Source: Gamarada debralockiae
Taxonomy: Eukaryota > Ascomycota > Leotiomycetes > Helotiales > Hyphodiscaceae
Direction of reading: 5' to 3'
Assembly (NCBI GenBank): GCA_002803225.1
Contig: NXFV01000591.1
Coordinates: 1 to 32,694, forward strand
Length of the DNA stretch: 32,694 nt
A program made the translations under genes and the position numbers. This document shows positions 1-9,423 of the stretch, piece after piece. The notes beneath the pieces were generated by a model. That model had not been told where the DNA came from, did not search any database, and worked only from the letters and a program-made list of their open reading frames with translations. Position 1 is the first letter of the stretch; each line of letters begins with the position of its first letter.

Positions 1-2
1 AG

Positions 3-1714
3 TTAAGTGCGAATAATAATATACCCTGATTAGCTAGCGCGTGACCCTTCAATATCGTGTTTTTTCGCGTACTAATTTTTGTACTAATCTAAGTATTAAT
101 CAACCAAATGCCTCCCAAGCGCAAATCACTACTAACGGAGTACTAATTAGGGCCTAACCCTAAGTCTAAGAAGACTAATTTACTCGAAGAGTTAGTTAAG
201 GAATTTAGAGACCTTAAATCAATTCAATTCAAGCTATTTTACCCCGAGTAAGCGCGTCTTATAAAGGCTCTCTTTTTATTAGATTTTCCTACTTAACTGG
301 CCTCCTCTAATTACTTCAACCTTTTCTTTACTCCCGACTTATTCGATTTAATTATACGCAATACAAACAAATACGTAGCGATATAGAGACTCGATATAGC
401 GGAGAAAGTACAAGAATAGTACGAATTGAACGCAGCTAAGCTACGAGTATTTATTGGGGCGATCATTTATATAGGGGTCTATATTAAACTTAAGATAACT
501 TAGTATTAGAATACTGATTTAACTAAGGGCCTAATTCATTTGATTCCTTTTTACTTATCTTTACAACGGTTCGAACAAATCAAACGATATCTTTATATCT
601 CTTACGTAGAGACTAATAAATCGAAGGGGTTTAATTAGCCTGATAATAAGATCTAGTGGTATAAACTCGAGCCTCTTGTATCTCGTCTTCAAGCTTCTTT
701 TCGATAATATTATTCGCCCTTAACTTTAATATCGATTGATAAGCTTATAGTACGTTGTTTCGGTCGCTCGAATTATATATATAAGATGCCAAATAAACTA
801 ATTAAACAAGGGTACAAATTATATAGGATTGTAGACTATAGCTATATCTATAGCTAGATTTAGAGCTCACACGTATTTAGCCTAGAAGATATACTTGTTT
901 TCGATACCCTTACTAATACTAGCGCCCTTGTTCGAGCTTTAGTTGTAACCTTATCTCGAGATTTAATAATAATTTATATAGATAACTATTTTACCTTAAT
1001 TCCCTTATTTCGAAGCCTTCGAAGTCTTAAATACAGCGTAGTTAGTACTACAAGGCCATATAATTAGTTTCCCTAAGCTCTATCAAAGCTAAAGAAAGAG
1101 AGTTTAAAGTTAGGGTAGAATATACTATTAGCATAAGTCGTTGATAATATACTTTATCTTACTTAGTAGGATAATAATATTATCTTAGCTTTAAGTATAG
1201 TATATACAATCTATACTATAAATGACTTTATTACTCGACAAAGGAAGAGGCTAGCAAAGACTTTAACAAGCGCTCGAATCGTTCGTTATATCTTTACAGA
1301 TGACCCTATAAAAGAGCTTAAGATACTTGTCTTTATTAACGACTATAATTATAATATAGGAGGAGTTAATATAGCTAATTAGCTAGGGAGTTCTTTAAGA
1401 CATACAAAGCTATATTACGCAATTAGTAGTCTCTCTTTTATTAGCTAATTAATATTATAGTAATTAATAGCTATCAATTATATTAAGTTTATATAGTATA
1501 GCTTAGCTAGTAATCAACTCTCTCTTATATTAAATTTCGAACCTCTTTATATTATTTCTTTTTCAATTACTCTTAAAGTACTAAGATATATCGTTTATAG
1601 CTAGATTTAGGTAAGAAAAGGCTATTTGGCAATGGATTTAAGAATATTCATTAGAAGGTTAAGAGAACAAAATTAAATCTATATATATAGTATACATATT
1701 AAATACAGTGTTAA
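3..1714 (+). mobile_element. Possible full piggyBac element bounded by TTAA
   Basis: The transposase relic lies between a TTAA at 3-6 and a TTAA at 1711-1714. piggyBac elements insert at and duplicate TTAA. Sequence after 1714 quickly regains CpA and TpG, so the RIP-mutated block ends close to this point. Terminal inverted repeats are not convincing by eye, and TTAA is common in AT-rich DNA, so the boundaries are tentative. Confidence 0.35.
108..1676 (+). pseudogene. piggyBac-type (DDE_Tnp_1_7) transposase relic, RIP-mutated, single frame
   Basis: A 522-codon frame from ATG (MPPKRKS) runs to TAA with about 25 internal stops, all TAA or TAG and none TGA, and no net frame change: codon boundaries at 441, 981 and 1341 are all in phase with 108. 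Seen motifs: VFIGAIIYIG (about codon 114), RFEQIKRYLYIS, SIDKLIVRCFGRSNYIYKMP with Asp 211, IDNYFTLIPLFRSLR with Asp 292, and DYNYNIGGVNIAN near codon 412-424. These match the piggyBac transposase core, whose third catalytic Asp lies in the GGVD motif; here that codon (421) reads AAT, Asn, as expected from GAT after TpG to TpA mutation. Usual length is 500-600 residues, so the coding region is near complete but dead. Stops fit CAA, CAG or TGG codons hit by RIP. Family identity is from motif recall, not alignment. Confidence 0.85.
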
Positions 1715-1975
1715 AGGGTGATTGGTCAGCTAGTAGCTATACGGGCTAGTCGGTCTTAGTTTGGATACAGCTTTTGTAGTATTGCTTTATGTCAAAATAC
1801 TAATTATTAGTCTCGATATCATCGACAAGATGTACATTAGTTGATTTCAAGGCATAAAATAGGGTCTTTTTCATTATGAGAATGCTACGGCGGCTGACGT
1901 TACATATAACCCCACTACCCAAATTGGTTTAGCGTTGAGGCATCCGCTGCCGGACCAAGGGATAAGTCCTTATTA
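1715..1975. other. Short unmutated island between RIP-mutated repeats
   Basis: This stretch has ordinary base composition with normal CpA and TpG use, unlike both flanks. No reading frame or RNA gene is recognised. It probably represents original single-copy DNA between two repeat insertions. Confidence 0.4.
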
Positions 1976-3790
1976 GTCTCTTCTCTTTTACTAAGAGAGT
2001 CTTAGCTAGCTTTGCCCTTTAATAAGTGAACAAACTCCGCTAGTCGACTACCTATATAAGCTTAGAATAGTATTATAGTGGCGACGTTGTAACGGTCGTC
2101 CTCGGTAAGGAAGACAGATTTATTATAGGCTTAGTACTAGATAAGTATAAGGAGCAGGTTGTCCGGTCCGGCCACAGGCTTAGGTTTAGACATAATATCT
2201 AGCTCAAAGTCGACCTTAAGCGTACTATTGATATACTTTAATTATAGATTAGTATACAATATAAAAATAACGTTGTAAGTTTGCCTTACCTTAATAACCT
2301 CGTATCTATCGTTTACGTCTATGTATTTGCTATTTACTCAGCAGTAGAGCATCTTGAAATCCCGCTAGTATATATAGATCAACCTTCTCTTCCTCTTCTT
2401 CTACTTCTTCCTTAGATGGTTTGTATAGATCTAGTAGAGGAAGGATATTATCTTTCCCTTACTATAATTCTACTTAAGAATAGTAGTACACTAATCTCCA
2501 AATCGATAATAGTTATAATACTTGTGTATTTAATTAACCTAACTTAATTAAATTACTAAGATTTAAATATTATAAGTATACTTTATAAATTTTTGTCTAA
2601 TATAGTAAATACTAGCCTTAGTATTATTAGAGTCTAACGGCTATAGGAACAGTTTATTATTTAAACCGACTTTTATCCGTTTATAATTATCCCCGCCTAG
2701 TATCTACTTCTCCCTCTCCTTTAGTATTCAATTGGCGTTAGTGTGTTTTTTAAGAACGTTTTAAAGGGTTTTAAGTGTATACACCGCTAGCACTTAGATA
2801 GTAGGGGCTATAATCCTATGCAGGGTGTCGCGCGAGTAGATGTAGGCAATAGATTATTATCGAGAGAATCGGACTTAGGAGGTATTAATAGCGGCAAGGA
2901 TATTTGCTACTAAGAGTAAGACAAGGAGAGAGGAAAGAGCTTTCGAAGATAGATATAATAGTTATAGAGTTGTGATAGCGTAAGACGTGGACAATAGCGT
3001 TATCGAATAAGGATTATACTTAGCGTTATAGGCAATTAATCTTAACTTGTGCTATTTTGTATTATTTGAACTATACTAACTATAGGGCTACTTCAATTGT
3101 AAGGGAGCGATTCGTAAGAAAGCGGAGACACCTGTTACAGTGTACATATAGCCTGAGTTTATAAGTCGACGGTTGTGTGAAGAGTCAACAGGTGTGTAAA
3201 GAGCCGACAGTTATATAAAGAGTTGACGTAGAGGGGTAATATTCATATAGAGGGCGGCAAGGAGAGAATAAACTTCGAAGGTGCTTTGCAGAGGGGATCG
3301 TAGCTAATATCAAGGTAAGGGAGAAGATACTAGAACTGTCGAGAGTTAAAGAAAGTGAAGAAGGTAAGCAAAGGAGGAATAAGTAAAGAACTAAGTTGTA
3401 GAGTATAGAGATACAGAGGGTAGCAAGAAGAAAATAAACTTAAAGAGTCTTTATAGAGAAGGGAATTATAGCTAAGGCCACGGGACTTATCGAGAATTCA
3501 AGAGAGAGAGGGTAAAGAGGGAATAGAGTAGAAAAGAGTATTTAAAAGAGATATATCAAGAATTTAAGAAAGAGAAAGTAAAGAAGGAATAGTGTAGAAA
3601 AGAGTGTTTAAAGTAAATATAATAGTTACTAGAGGTAGAGAGTAGGCGAGAACTTAAGTAGCTAAGAGTAGCCTTAAGGTAAAGATAGACAAGGCCTGCT
3701 ATAACTAATAGGAAGCCGTTTTCTAGCTCCTAGATTAAAGATTTCGGGGGGTTAAGATAATTAAAGATAATAACTAGTAATTTTTAGGAG
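1976..3790. mobile_element. Unassigned RIP-mutated repeat, possibly a retroelement fragment
   Basis: AT-rich sequence with many TAA/TAG and few TGA in all frames, CpG retained and CpA scarce, as in the neighbouring relics. On the plus strand around 3480-3640 one frame codes highly charged Lys/Glu/Arg-rich sequence containing a 66-bp (22-codon) tandem duplication. On the minus strand near 2480-2530 a frame reads NYYRFGD followed by Cys, where TAT codons could derive from TGT (Cys); this hints at a metal-binding knuckle but is not diagnostic. The right end has a purine-rich run (about 3784-3792) before an unmutated, TATA-containing stretch, an arrangement like a polypurine tract next to an LTR. 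No polymerase motif was found, so the class is open. Confidence 0.4.
3489..3620 (+). repeat. Two tandem copies of a 66-bp charged coding repeat
   Basis: Copy 1 is 3489-3554 and copy 2 is 3555-3620. Both read as Glu-Phe-Lys-Arg/Lys-rich sequence with a TAG at the same codon in each copy. The 66-bp period keeps the frame. Differences between copies are mostly G to A or C to T, as RIP would give. Confidence 0.65.
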
Positions 3791-3930
3791 GGGACACAGT
3801 TTTCAGGGGTCGTAGCTCTAAACGAACCGAGGCACGTGCGCTGCGGGCGGCGTTTAGCGAGCGGTCGATACTATATAAAACAGCGACTAAACCAGCCGAA
3901 TTCAGCGGCCAAAACCGTAGTACTCAGTTA
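3791..3930 (+). promoter_or_regulatory. Possible LTR or promoter remnant with TATA box
   Basis: A GC-rich, unmutated block with TATATAAAA at about 3872-3880 sits between two strongly AT-rich, RIP-mutated regions and just after a purine run. It could be the U3 part of an LTR belonging to the repeat at 1976-3790. No second LTR copy was seen in the window, so this stays speculative. Confidence 0.25.
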
Positions 3931-4914
3931 TATTATATAATAATATAAAAGATTAAAAGAATTATAATATAAAATATAATTAAGACTTAGTTCTTAAGCT
4001 CTTTAATACTTTTCTATTTATTATAATAGGATCCTAAAAGGCTCTTTTAACTCTTTCTTCTTTCCTTTATTATACTACTTAAGTTCTCCTAAGATTAGAC
4101 CTTTATTTTAAGTAAAGCTATAGATTTTACTATAGTTTTATTTACTTTTATCTCTTTTTTTATAAAATTAGCTATTACTTATAATTTACTTAAACTTTAG
4201 TAAAAGGTACTTATAATTAAAATTATTTTAACTCTTTATTTATAATACTTATAACTTATATTATAAACCTTAAATTATATTTAAAATATAAAATAATTTA
4301 ATTTAATAAACTTAATTCCTTTAAGGTAGATTAAGTCCTTTTATATAATAGTACTTTATTCTAAAATATATAATAACTTTATAATAACTTTAAAATAATT
4401 ATTCTTTAAACTATTCTATATAACTTAAAAGTATTAGAACTAAAGTAAATAAAGTAAATATCTTTTACTTAAGAATATAAATACCTTTACTTAACTACGA
4501 AAAAGGCTCTTTATATAAGTTACTAATATAAAAGGAATAAAATACAAGTATAAGTATATCTTAATTATACTATATATTATATATACTCTTAGTAAGGGAT
4601 AAACAAAAATAGTGTAAAACGAAGATTATATACTTAAATATACTACAAAAACATATTAGAAAACAAGTTATATAATTATATATATATATATAGGTGTCTA
4701 TGTATAGGTCTAGCTGCAAAAAACAAAATATGCCCGGCTGGCACGTGATATCCAGCTAAGCGAGGTTGGCATCAACGTGACCGATTTCCCCACTATAATA
4801 TATAGAGCTCTATATAGCTTGTACATATGTATCTTCTGGTCGCATCCGCCTGAGTTCAGATATCAGGCCTGACCGATACTGAGTATCCTTATATTTCAGG
4901 CAATATTCTTGACA
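3931..4914. other. AT-rich, RIP-mutated gene-free stretch, then a short unmutated island
   Basis: From 3931 to about 4690 the sequence is extremely AT-rich, with stops in every frame and no recognisable motif. From about 4700 to 4914 composition returns to normal without any open frame. No gene is seen. Confidence 0.5.
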
Positions 4915-5055
4915 GCGGCATTACTAATGGCACGGTCACGTGAAAACCACACAAATTTCTAACTACTAATATATTAAATCATTAATAACTTTACTAATTT
5001 AAATAGCTTTACTTTAAAACTCAAATATATTATAAATCTAAACTAGATAATTAAA

Positions 5056-6095
5056 TTAATATATAGTAGCTATTCCTTTTGCATTAATAATATCTTTTAG
5101 CTTATAAGTTAATCGCTGAGTCAAATATCGCTACTCTTTTGGATTTACTTAATCCTATAAGTCTTATAATACTTTCTTTAGACCTTCTACAGTTATAAGA
5201 AGGTTAGCTATCTTTGTAATCTTATACTTTATTTATCTTTAAACCTTTTTAATAGGATTTAAATCAAGAGAAGAAGATAGTTAATTAAAACCTTAAATAC
5301 TAATATTAAGCTTTAGTAGCCTTACTTTCCCTTTATAAACTTTAGCTTTATCTTCTATAAATCTAAACTCCTCCTTCTACTTCTTACTTAAAGAGTTATA
5401 ATATAGAAAGACTACTAATTCAAGTACTTATTCTAAGTAAACTTAACTATATATACCTTTCTTTCTTAGTTTCTTTTCTAAAAATACTAGTAGTAACATT
5501 TAATTTTATTTAATTGCTCCCTAGACTATAATACTCGTCTAACCTGACCTATATATAGACTTTATATATATATTATAGCGTTTTTTATTTGTCCGTTATA
5601 TAACCTAAATCTAGCCTCTCTTCTTAGTTTTAAAGGTTACTTTATTACTCTAAAGTATAATCTTCTATTATTATATTTCTTACTACTAGTATTTAAGAGT
5701 AAAGGCCAACTATTTCTTAGCTTGCTTTTTAGATATAAAAGATTATAGACAGGCGATATAGCAGTAGTAGCTAGCTACTTTAAGAGCGTAATAGAAAGTA
5801 GTAGTCGAAGCTTCGATATAGTATTCGGCTTTAATACAGGCGTAGGAGGCGCGATAGTTATCCTAAGACACAGAGATATAACAAATAACACGTTAAAGTT
5901 CTTATATAGAAATCATCTTCTTTTTGTAGCTCTTTCCCTTGCACGTATAGCAAGAGGACCGACTTTTAATAATATTATAGATAGTCGACTTTGGAAGGCC
6001 TGTTTAATTCTAGATCGCGTTGTAACTATTTCCTTGTTTGTATAGTAGCTGTATATTCGATCGTATCGGAGTGTCTTAATTGGCTTTAGGAGCAC
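5056..6095 (-). pseudogene. Tc1/mariner-type transposase relic, RIP-mutated
   Basis: The start region is open (5913-6095 on the minus strand, 60 residues beginning MLLKPIKTLRYDRIYSYYT) and has the helix-turn-helix character of Tc1 N-termini. Toward the 3' end, about 5056-5370, one frame reads FIEDKAKVYKGKVRLLKLN, then SSSLDLNPIKKV, then TVEGLKKVL and INAKGIATIY before TAA at 5056-5058. This is the C-terminal DDE_3 part of Tc1 transposases (the SPDLNPIE box, with the preceding Asp in place of the usual D of EDNA). Internal stops are TAA/TAG at positions expected for Trp and Gln. The N- and C-terminal parts are not in the same frame (1,040 bp between ends), so at least one indel or an intron is present. 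About 340 residues would be full family length. Confidence 0.82.
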
Positions 6096-6373
6096 GTGGA
6101 GCCGTAGGAGACGACAACAGTAGGTTATTATCTATTGTGCAAAAAATTACAAGATTTGATTAATTGGTTCTGGTTCAATTGAATGAAGTTGTAGGAAGAA
6201 AAGTGGTGGGGACGACGCGTTTTACGCGAACCGTGTCACGGCGCTAACCAAAGTACTGGGGATCAACCTCAATTCTCTAGCTAACTAGTTGATATAACGA
6301 GAATACTAAGCTAGAGAGAAAAGGAAAAGAAGAAGGAGAACTCTGTAAGATGCCCAAGCTTATATACAGGGGG

Positions 6374-6395
6374 CTTGCTAGCGCGAGCTAGCAAG
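6374..6395. repeat. Perfect 9-bp hairpin with 4-nt loop
   Basis: Arms CTTGCTAGC (6374-6382) and GCTAGCAAG (6387-6395) flank the loop GCGA. It lies inside the right part of the Tc1-type element, upstream of its transposase. Function unknown. Confidence 0.5.
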
Positions 6396-6495
6396 GGGCC
6401 GTGTAGTGGCCCTGGCCCTCACGTGCAGGTGTCACGTGGCTCATTTGAGGACCTGCTGTCAGGTTCCTCACAAACCGTGCCATTAGTAATGCCGC

Positions 6496-6932
6496 AAGCT
6501 CTTACTTGTATGCTTATATAATATAAACTCAAGCTTATCTTCCCAAAGTAGGGTCAATAGGCCTTACTTATCCTTTACTCCTGGCTCTTGCCTGTACTAC
6601 TACTGACTCTGCAACTGACTGTACACGAACTAACTGCTGACTAATCACTGACTATTCCTGACTGTACAGATATATTGAGCCTGGCTCAAGTAATAATCGC
6701 CATGTGAAATCACCTATGTAATCGCCCATGAAATCACCTGTGTACTTTCAGGAGCTAGGCTCTTGTTACAGATGCCTATTCGATGCTATAGACTAGTTAA
6801 ATCAGGTGGCAGGCCCATTAAGAGCAATTGTGGTGATCTAGACTCAAATATATTATATTTTTTACCCTATTTTTATGTCCGGCTAAATATCGGCCCGGAA
6901 ACGAATTCTGTCAACCCCTGGTGGACCACCAG
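6496..6932. other. Gene-free stretch, LTR-like composition
   Basis: It contains a TATA-like run (6517-6530) followed by repeated CTGACT/ACTGAC words (about 6600-6670), a texture often seen in solo fungal LTRs. No terminal repeats could be confirmed and no convincing coding frame is present. Confidence 0.3.
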
Positions 6933-8311
6933 TCGTGACGATTCCGAAAATTACCCGAAATGCTAAAAAGGTGCAGTACATTTCACTCTTAATGGGTTTC
7001 GTACCCGAATTAACTAGTCGCTCGCATCTCCCAGGCAACTCTTAAGATGCGTGCGCGAACCTCCTGCATCGTAACCTTAGCCCATTCCTCTTCAACATCG
7101 CCTTCAGCTCCTCAATCGTGTTCCATGTGCGCCGTCGAATTCGAGGTTTTATAATATTCCAAATTGCCTCCATTAGGTTTAGATCTAGTGATTGGGCAGG
7201 ATGTGCTAAGGTTCAAACCAATTGTCTTGCTTTAAGTAGTATGAAAGGCCTTCTTGTGACCATGGGAACCATCGTTATCTTCTTGTAAAACTTAGCTTCG
7301 AGCATCTTGGAGACGTGCTTCTTGAATAGCTTTAACGTGAAGAGGAAGAAGGCGTTTAGTATAGTACTTCTGGGTCATAGCATTGCCCTTTGGCTTGACT
7401 TCTTTCTCGTGACGGATCGATGCTTTCCCACTCAGGAATTCGATGCTAATACTCATCTGATTCGTACTTTAACTTCTTAGGCTTTAGAGGTCTCTTAGGC
7501 TTGGTAATGAAGCCGTTTTCGTCATGATAGAACCCGAGTTTCTTAGCTTTCACATGCCAGTTGATCCACGCTGCAACGTACAATTTCACCCCTATCTTCT
7601 CTAGCCTCTACTAAATTTTCTTCGGGTCAGTACGTGTACCCCTTTCTCGTAGAATCAAGCCTTGGGCACAAGAAGAAAGATTGATGTGCGCTTCGTCTGT
7701 AAAGAAGATATATTACCAAAAATCGTAGATAGTCTTGTGCTGGTGCTCATAACCATATTTCGTCCGCGCACGGGTGTTTGCAGGCGATATCTTCTTGGGT
7801 ACATAGGCTTGTTTGAATCGCTAAGCTCCATTTGTCTCTCGTTTAAGTCTCCTTTGCAGTTGGCGGACTAAACCAGGGATATGATGATATTCCATCTGCG
7901 CCTCGTACAGCTGATCGCAGACCGGGTTACGCGCGGGGTCCACGAACATCTAGCATTGCTCTCTTATGATTTGTGACTTGTGGCCTAGCCTCTACGACAG
8001 CTTGCGAGTACGCCGATATGCGGTAGAGCCCAGGTTCTTGCGTTGACGGAGCCAGCGACAGGCTGTGGGTGAGGTCACTGATTTATCGGCCGCGATAGAT
8101 CGAAGGGTTTCGTGCTCGTGCGGTTCGTCGTAGGCTTCAAAGAACTTCGTTCTCTTGGATGTAGTAGCTTCGCGGATTTCGGTTTCATTGCCAGGAGTAC
8201 TGGCACGCGCTATAGAGCGCGTTGTGGGAGGCATTATTGGTTGCAAAGTGTTTTGTTGATATCTTGGATTTGACGATATTTACGTTCGGCTAGTTTGCGG
8301 ACCGTCACGAG
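6932..8311 (-). mobile_element. Tc1/mariner element with imperfect terminal inverted repeats
   Basis: TCGTGACG at 6933-6940 is matched by its reverse complement at 8302-8309. Inward similarity continues to 6959 on the left and 8285 on the right, with about 13 of the last 16 bases matching. The pair encloses the transposase relic neatly (50 bp beyond its stop, 40-60 bp before its start). A TA lies just outside the right end; the left equivalent is CA, plausibly a mutated TA duplication. Confidence 0.55.
7010..8246 (-). pseudogene. Tc1/mariner-type transposase relic, frameshifted
   Basis: The N-terminal 84 codons are open (7992-8246 on the minus strand): MPPTTRSIARASTPG, then LRSIAADK and CRWLRQRKNLGS, a helix-turn-helix start typical of a fungal Tc1/Tc3-like family; ATG at 8234 (MPPTTRS) is the more usual start than ATG at 8246. 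Downstream pieces lie in other frames: FFTDEAHIN with the first catalytic Asp (7695-7697), LQEDNDGSHG with the second (about 7270-7285), and HPAQSLDLNLMEAIWNI with the catalytic Glu (about 7160-7200). The last piece runs to TAA at 7010-7012. All three DDE positions survive, but frameshifts and stops break the protein of about 400 residues. Unlike the relics at 108-6095 it is not AT-saturated, so it decayed by indels more than by RIP. Confidence 0.8.
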
Positions 8312-8329
8312 TAACCTAATGGTGGCGTG

Positions 8330-8578
8330 GCTCTCAGTCGGAGAAAAAAGTGGCCGATTTTGGGCACCGCGTACAAATTCAAATCCGTATTCTCCTCAAC
8401 AACGAATTAATTCACGATATAACTATTTGGCGCTATAGAGTTAATTCCTTCTCGAGAAGCATTACTCCGAGTTCTACAAATTTTCAAAAGCGGAAGGGCG
8501 ACGAATCAACAGTTTGAGTAGGTGCATTTGGTGTTCTCGCTTGCCAAAAAGTGGACGTTTTTTACTCCGACTGAGAGC
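8330..8578. mobile_element. 249-bp MITE-like element
   Basis: A perfect 14-bp inverted pair, GCTCTCAGTCGGAG at 8330-8343 and its complement at 8565-8578, extends inward imperfectly (an A-rich run, then a GTGG/CCAC-type match). There is no coding capacity. Such short elements are usually mobilised by Tc1/mariner transposases; the adjacent Tc1 relic has different ends, so it is not the obvious parent. Confidence 0.6.
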
Positions 8579-9423
8579 GTGGTATAAAGGGACTGGGAAA
8601 GCCCCATCACTATCTTCATCATTCATCATCAATCAACCTCCTGCTTATACTATTAATACAAGCTGTGAAGTTCATCAATCTATCATCACTACTGTGTGCT
8701 ACCACTATTGCCATAACCGCTTTGACCTTCTGACAAACATGGGCACGTACGCTGGGAATACATCCATGCAACCATGTCGGTTCTAACTTCCTCTTTGGGC
8801 CCATACGACGGCAGTAGTAAGTCATCGGCAACCATGGGGTTGGAAAATTCGATTTGCTAAATACCTTTCAATGATTACGAAAACTCCAATGCTCATCGTC
8901 CCGACTTCAACCATTCAGACCAGTGATCAAGCCGAATACGAGGGCAGCTTTTCGGACCATTGTGGCTTTCGCCCCGCCCACCATATTGTTCCTATCTTCT
9001 CCGTGATTGTCGCGCTTAAAAAAAGCTCCGTATCTCATCAACTCTCGGGTGGAACTCGGCCGATACATCCATCCGCACGTATGAAGGTGGGGTAGCTCCC
9101 AGTATTCAGCAGGGATCCCCGCACCATATGGCGGACCTGCATCATTCGGTAAAAGGCTGAATCAAAAGTTCTACTCACGTCAACAGGGTGATTTCAATTA
9201 TTTGCCATAGAAATTTGTGTTATCCGAGTGGATCAACTGTTGTCCTCTACGATGCAAAGGTACAGGGAATATGGTGGCGTGCAGAGTCGAAGGGGAGAAT
9301 TTGTCCGTCCGAGGGGATCATGCAATGGTACATAAACAGGTGGGGAAGTTTAGATGCTTTGAGATCTTTTGATGCGATTTCTGAATTGAAATTCTGTGTC
9401 CTCAACTCTCTACCATTTTCGTG
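8579..9423 (+). promoter_or_regulatory. Upstream region of the beta-galactosidase gene
   Basis: No gene is recognised in these 845 bases. A TATAAAG (8584-8590) followed by a C/T-rich leader (about 8605-8650) looks like a core promoter, but no long frame follows. Closer to the GH35 start are several matches to the CreA carbon-repressor site SYGGRG: CCCCGC at 8972-8977 and 9117-9122 (complement strand), GTGGGG at 9087-9092 and 9340-9345. Such six-base matches also occur by chance, so repression by glucose is only a suggestion. Confidence 0.3.

Larger units (their letters stand above)
4915..6495 (-). mobile_element. Tc1/mariner element with perfect 22-bp terminal inverted repeats
   Basis: Positions 4915-4936 are the exact reverse complement of 6474-6495 and enclose the transposase relic, giving a 1.58-kb unit. 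Similarity stops sharply outside both copies. A second, imperfect inverted pair lies closer in (4929-4952 against 6214-6237), so a shorter 1.3-kb element is an alternative. No clean TA duplication is visible next to the 22-bp repeats. Confidence 0.55.

Noticed and set aside
8514..9095. Open frames of 60-90 codons upstream of the GH35 gene as small genes
   Set aside because: No family resemblance, frames overlap on both strands, and composition fits a promoter region.
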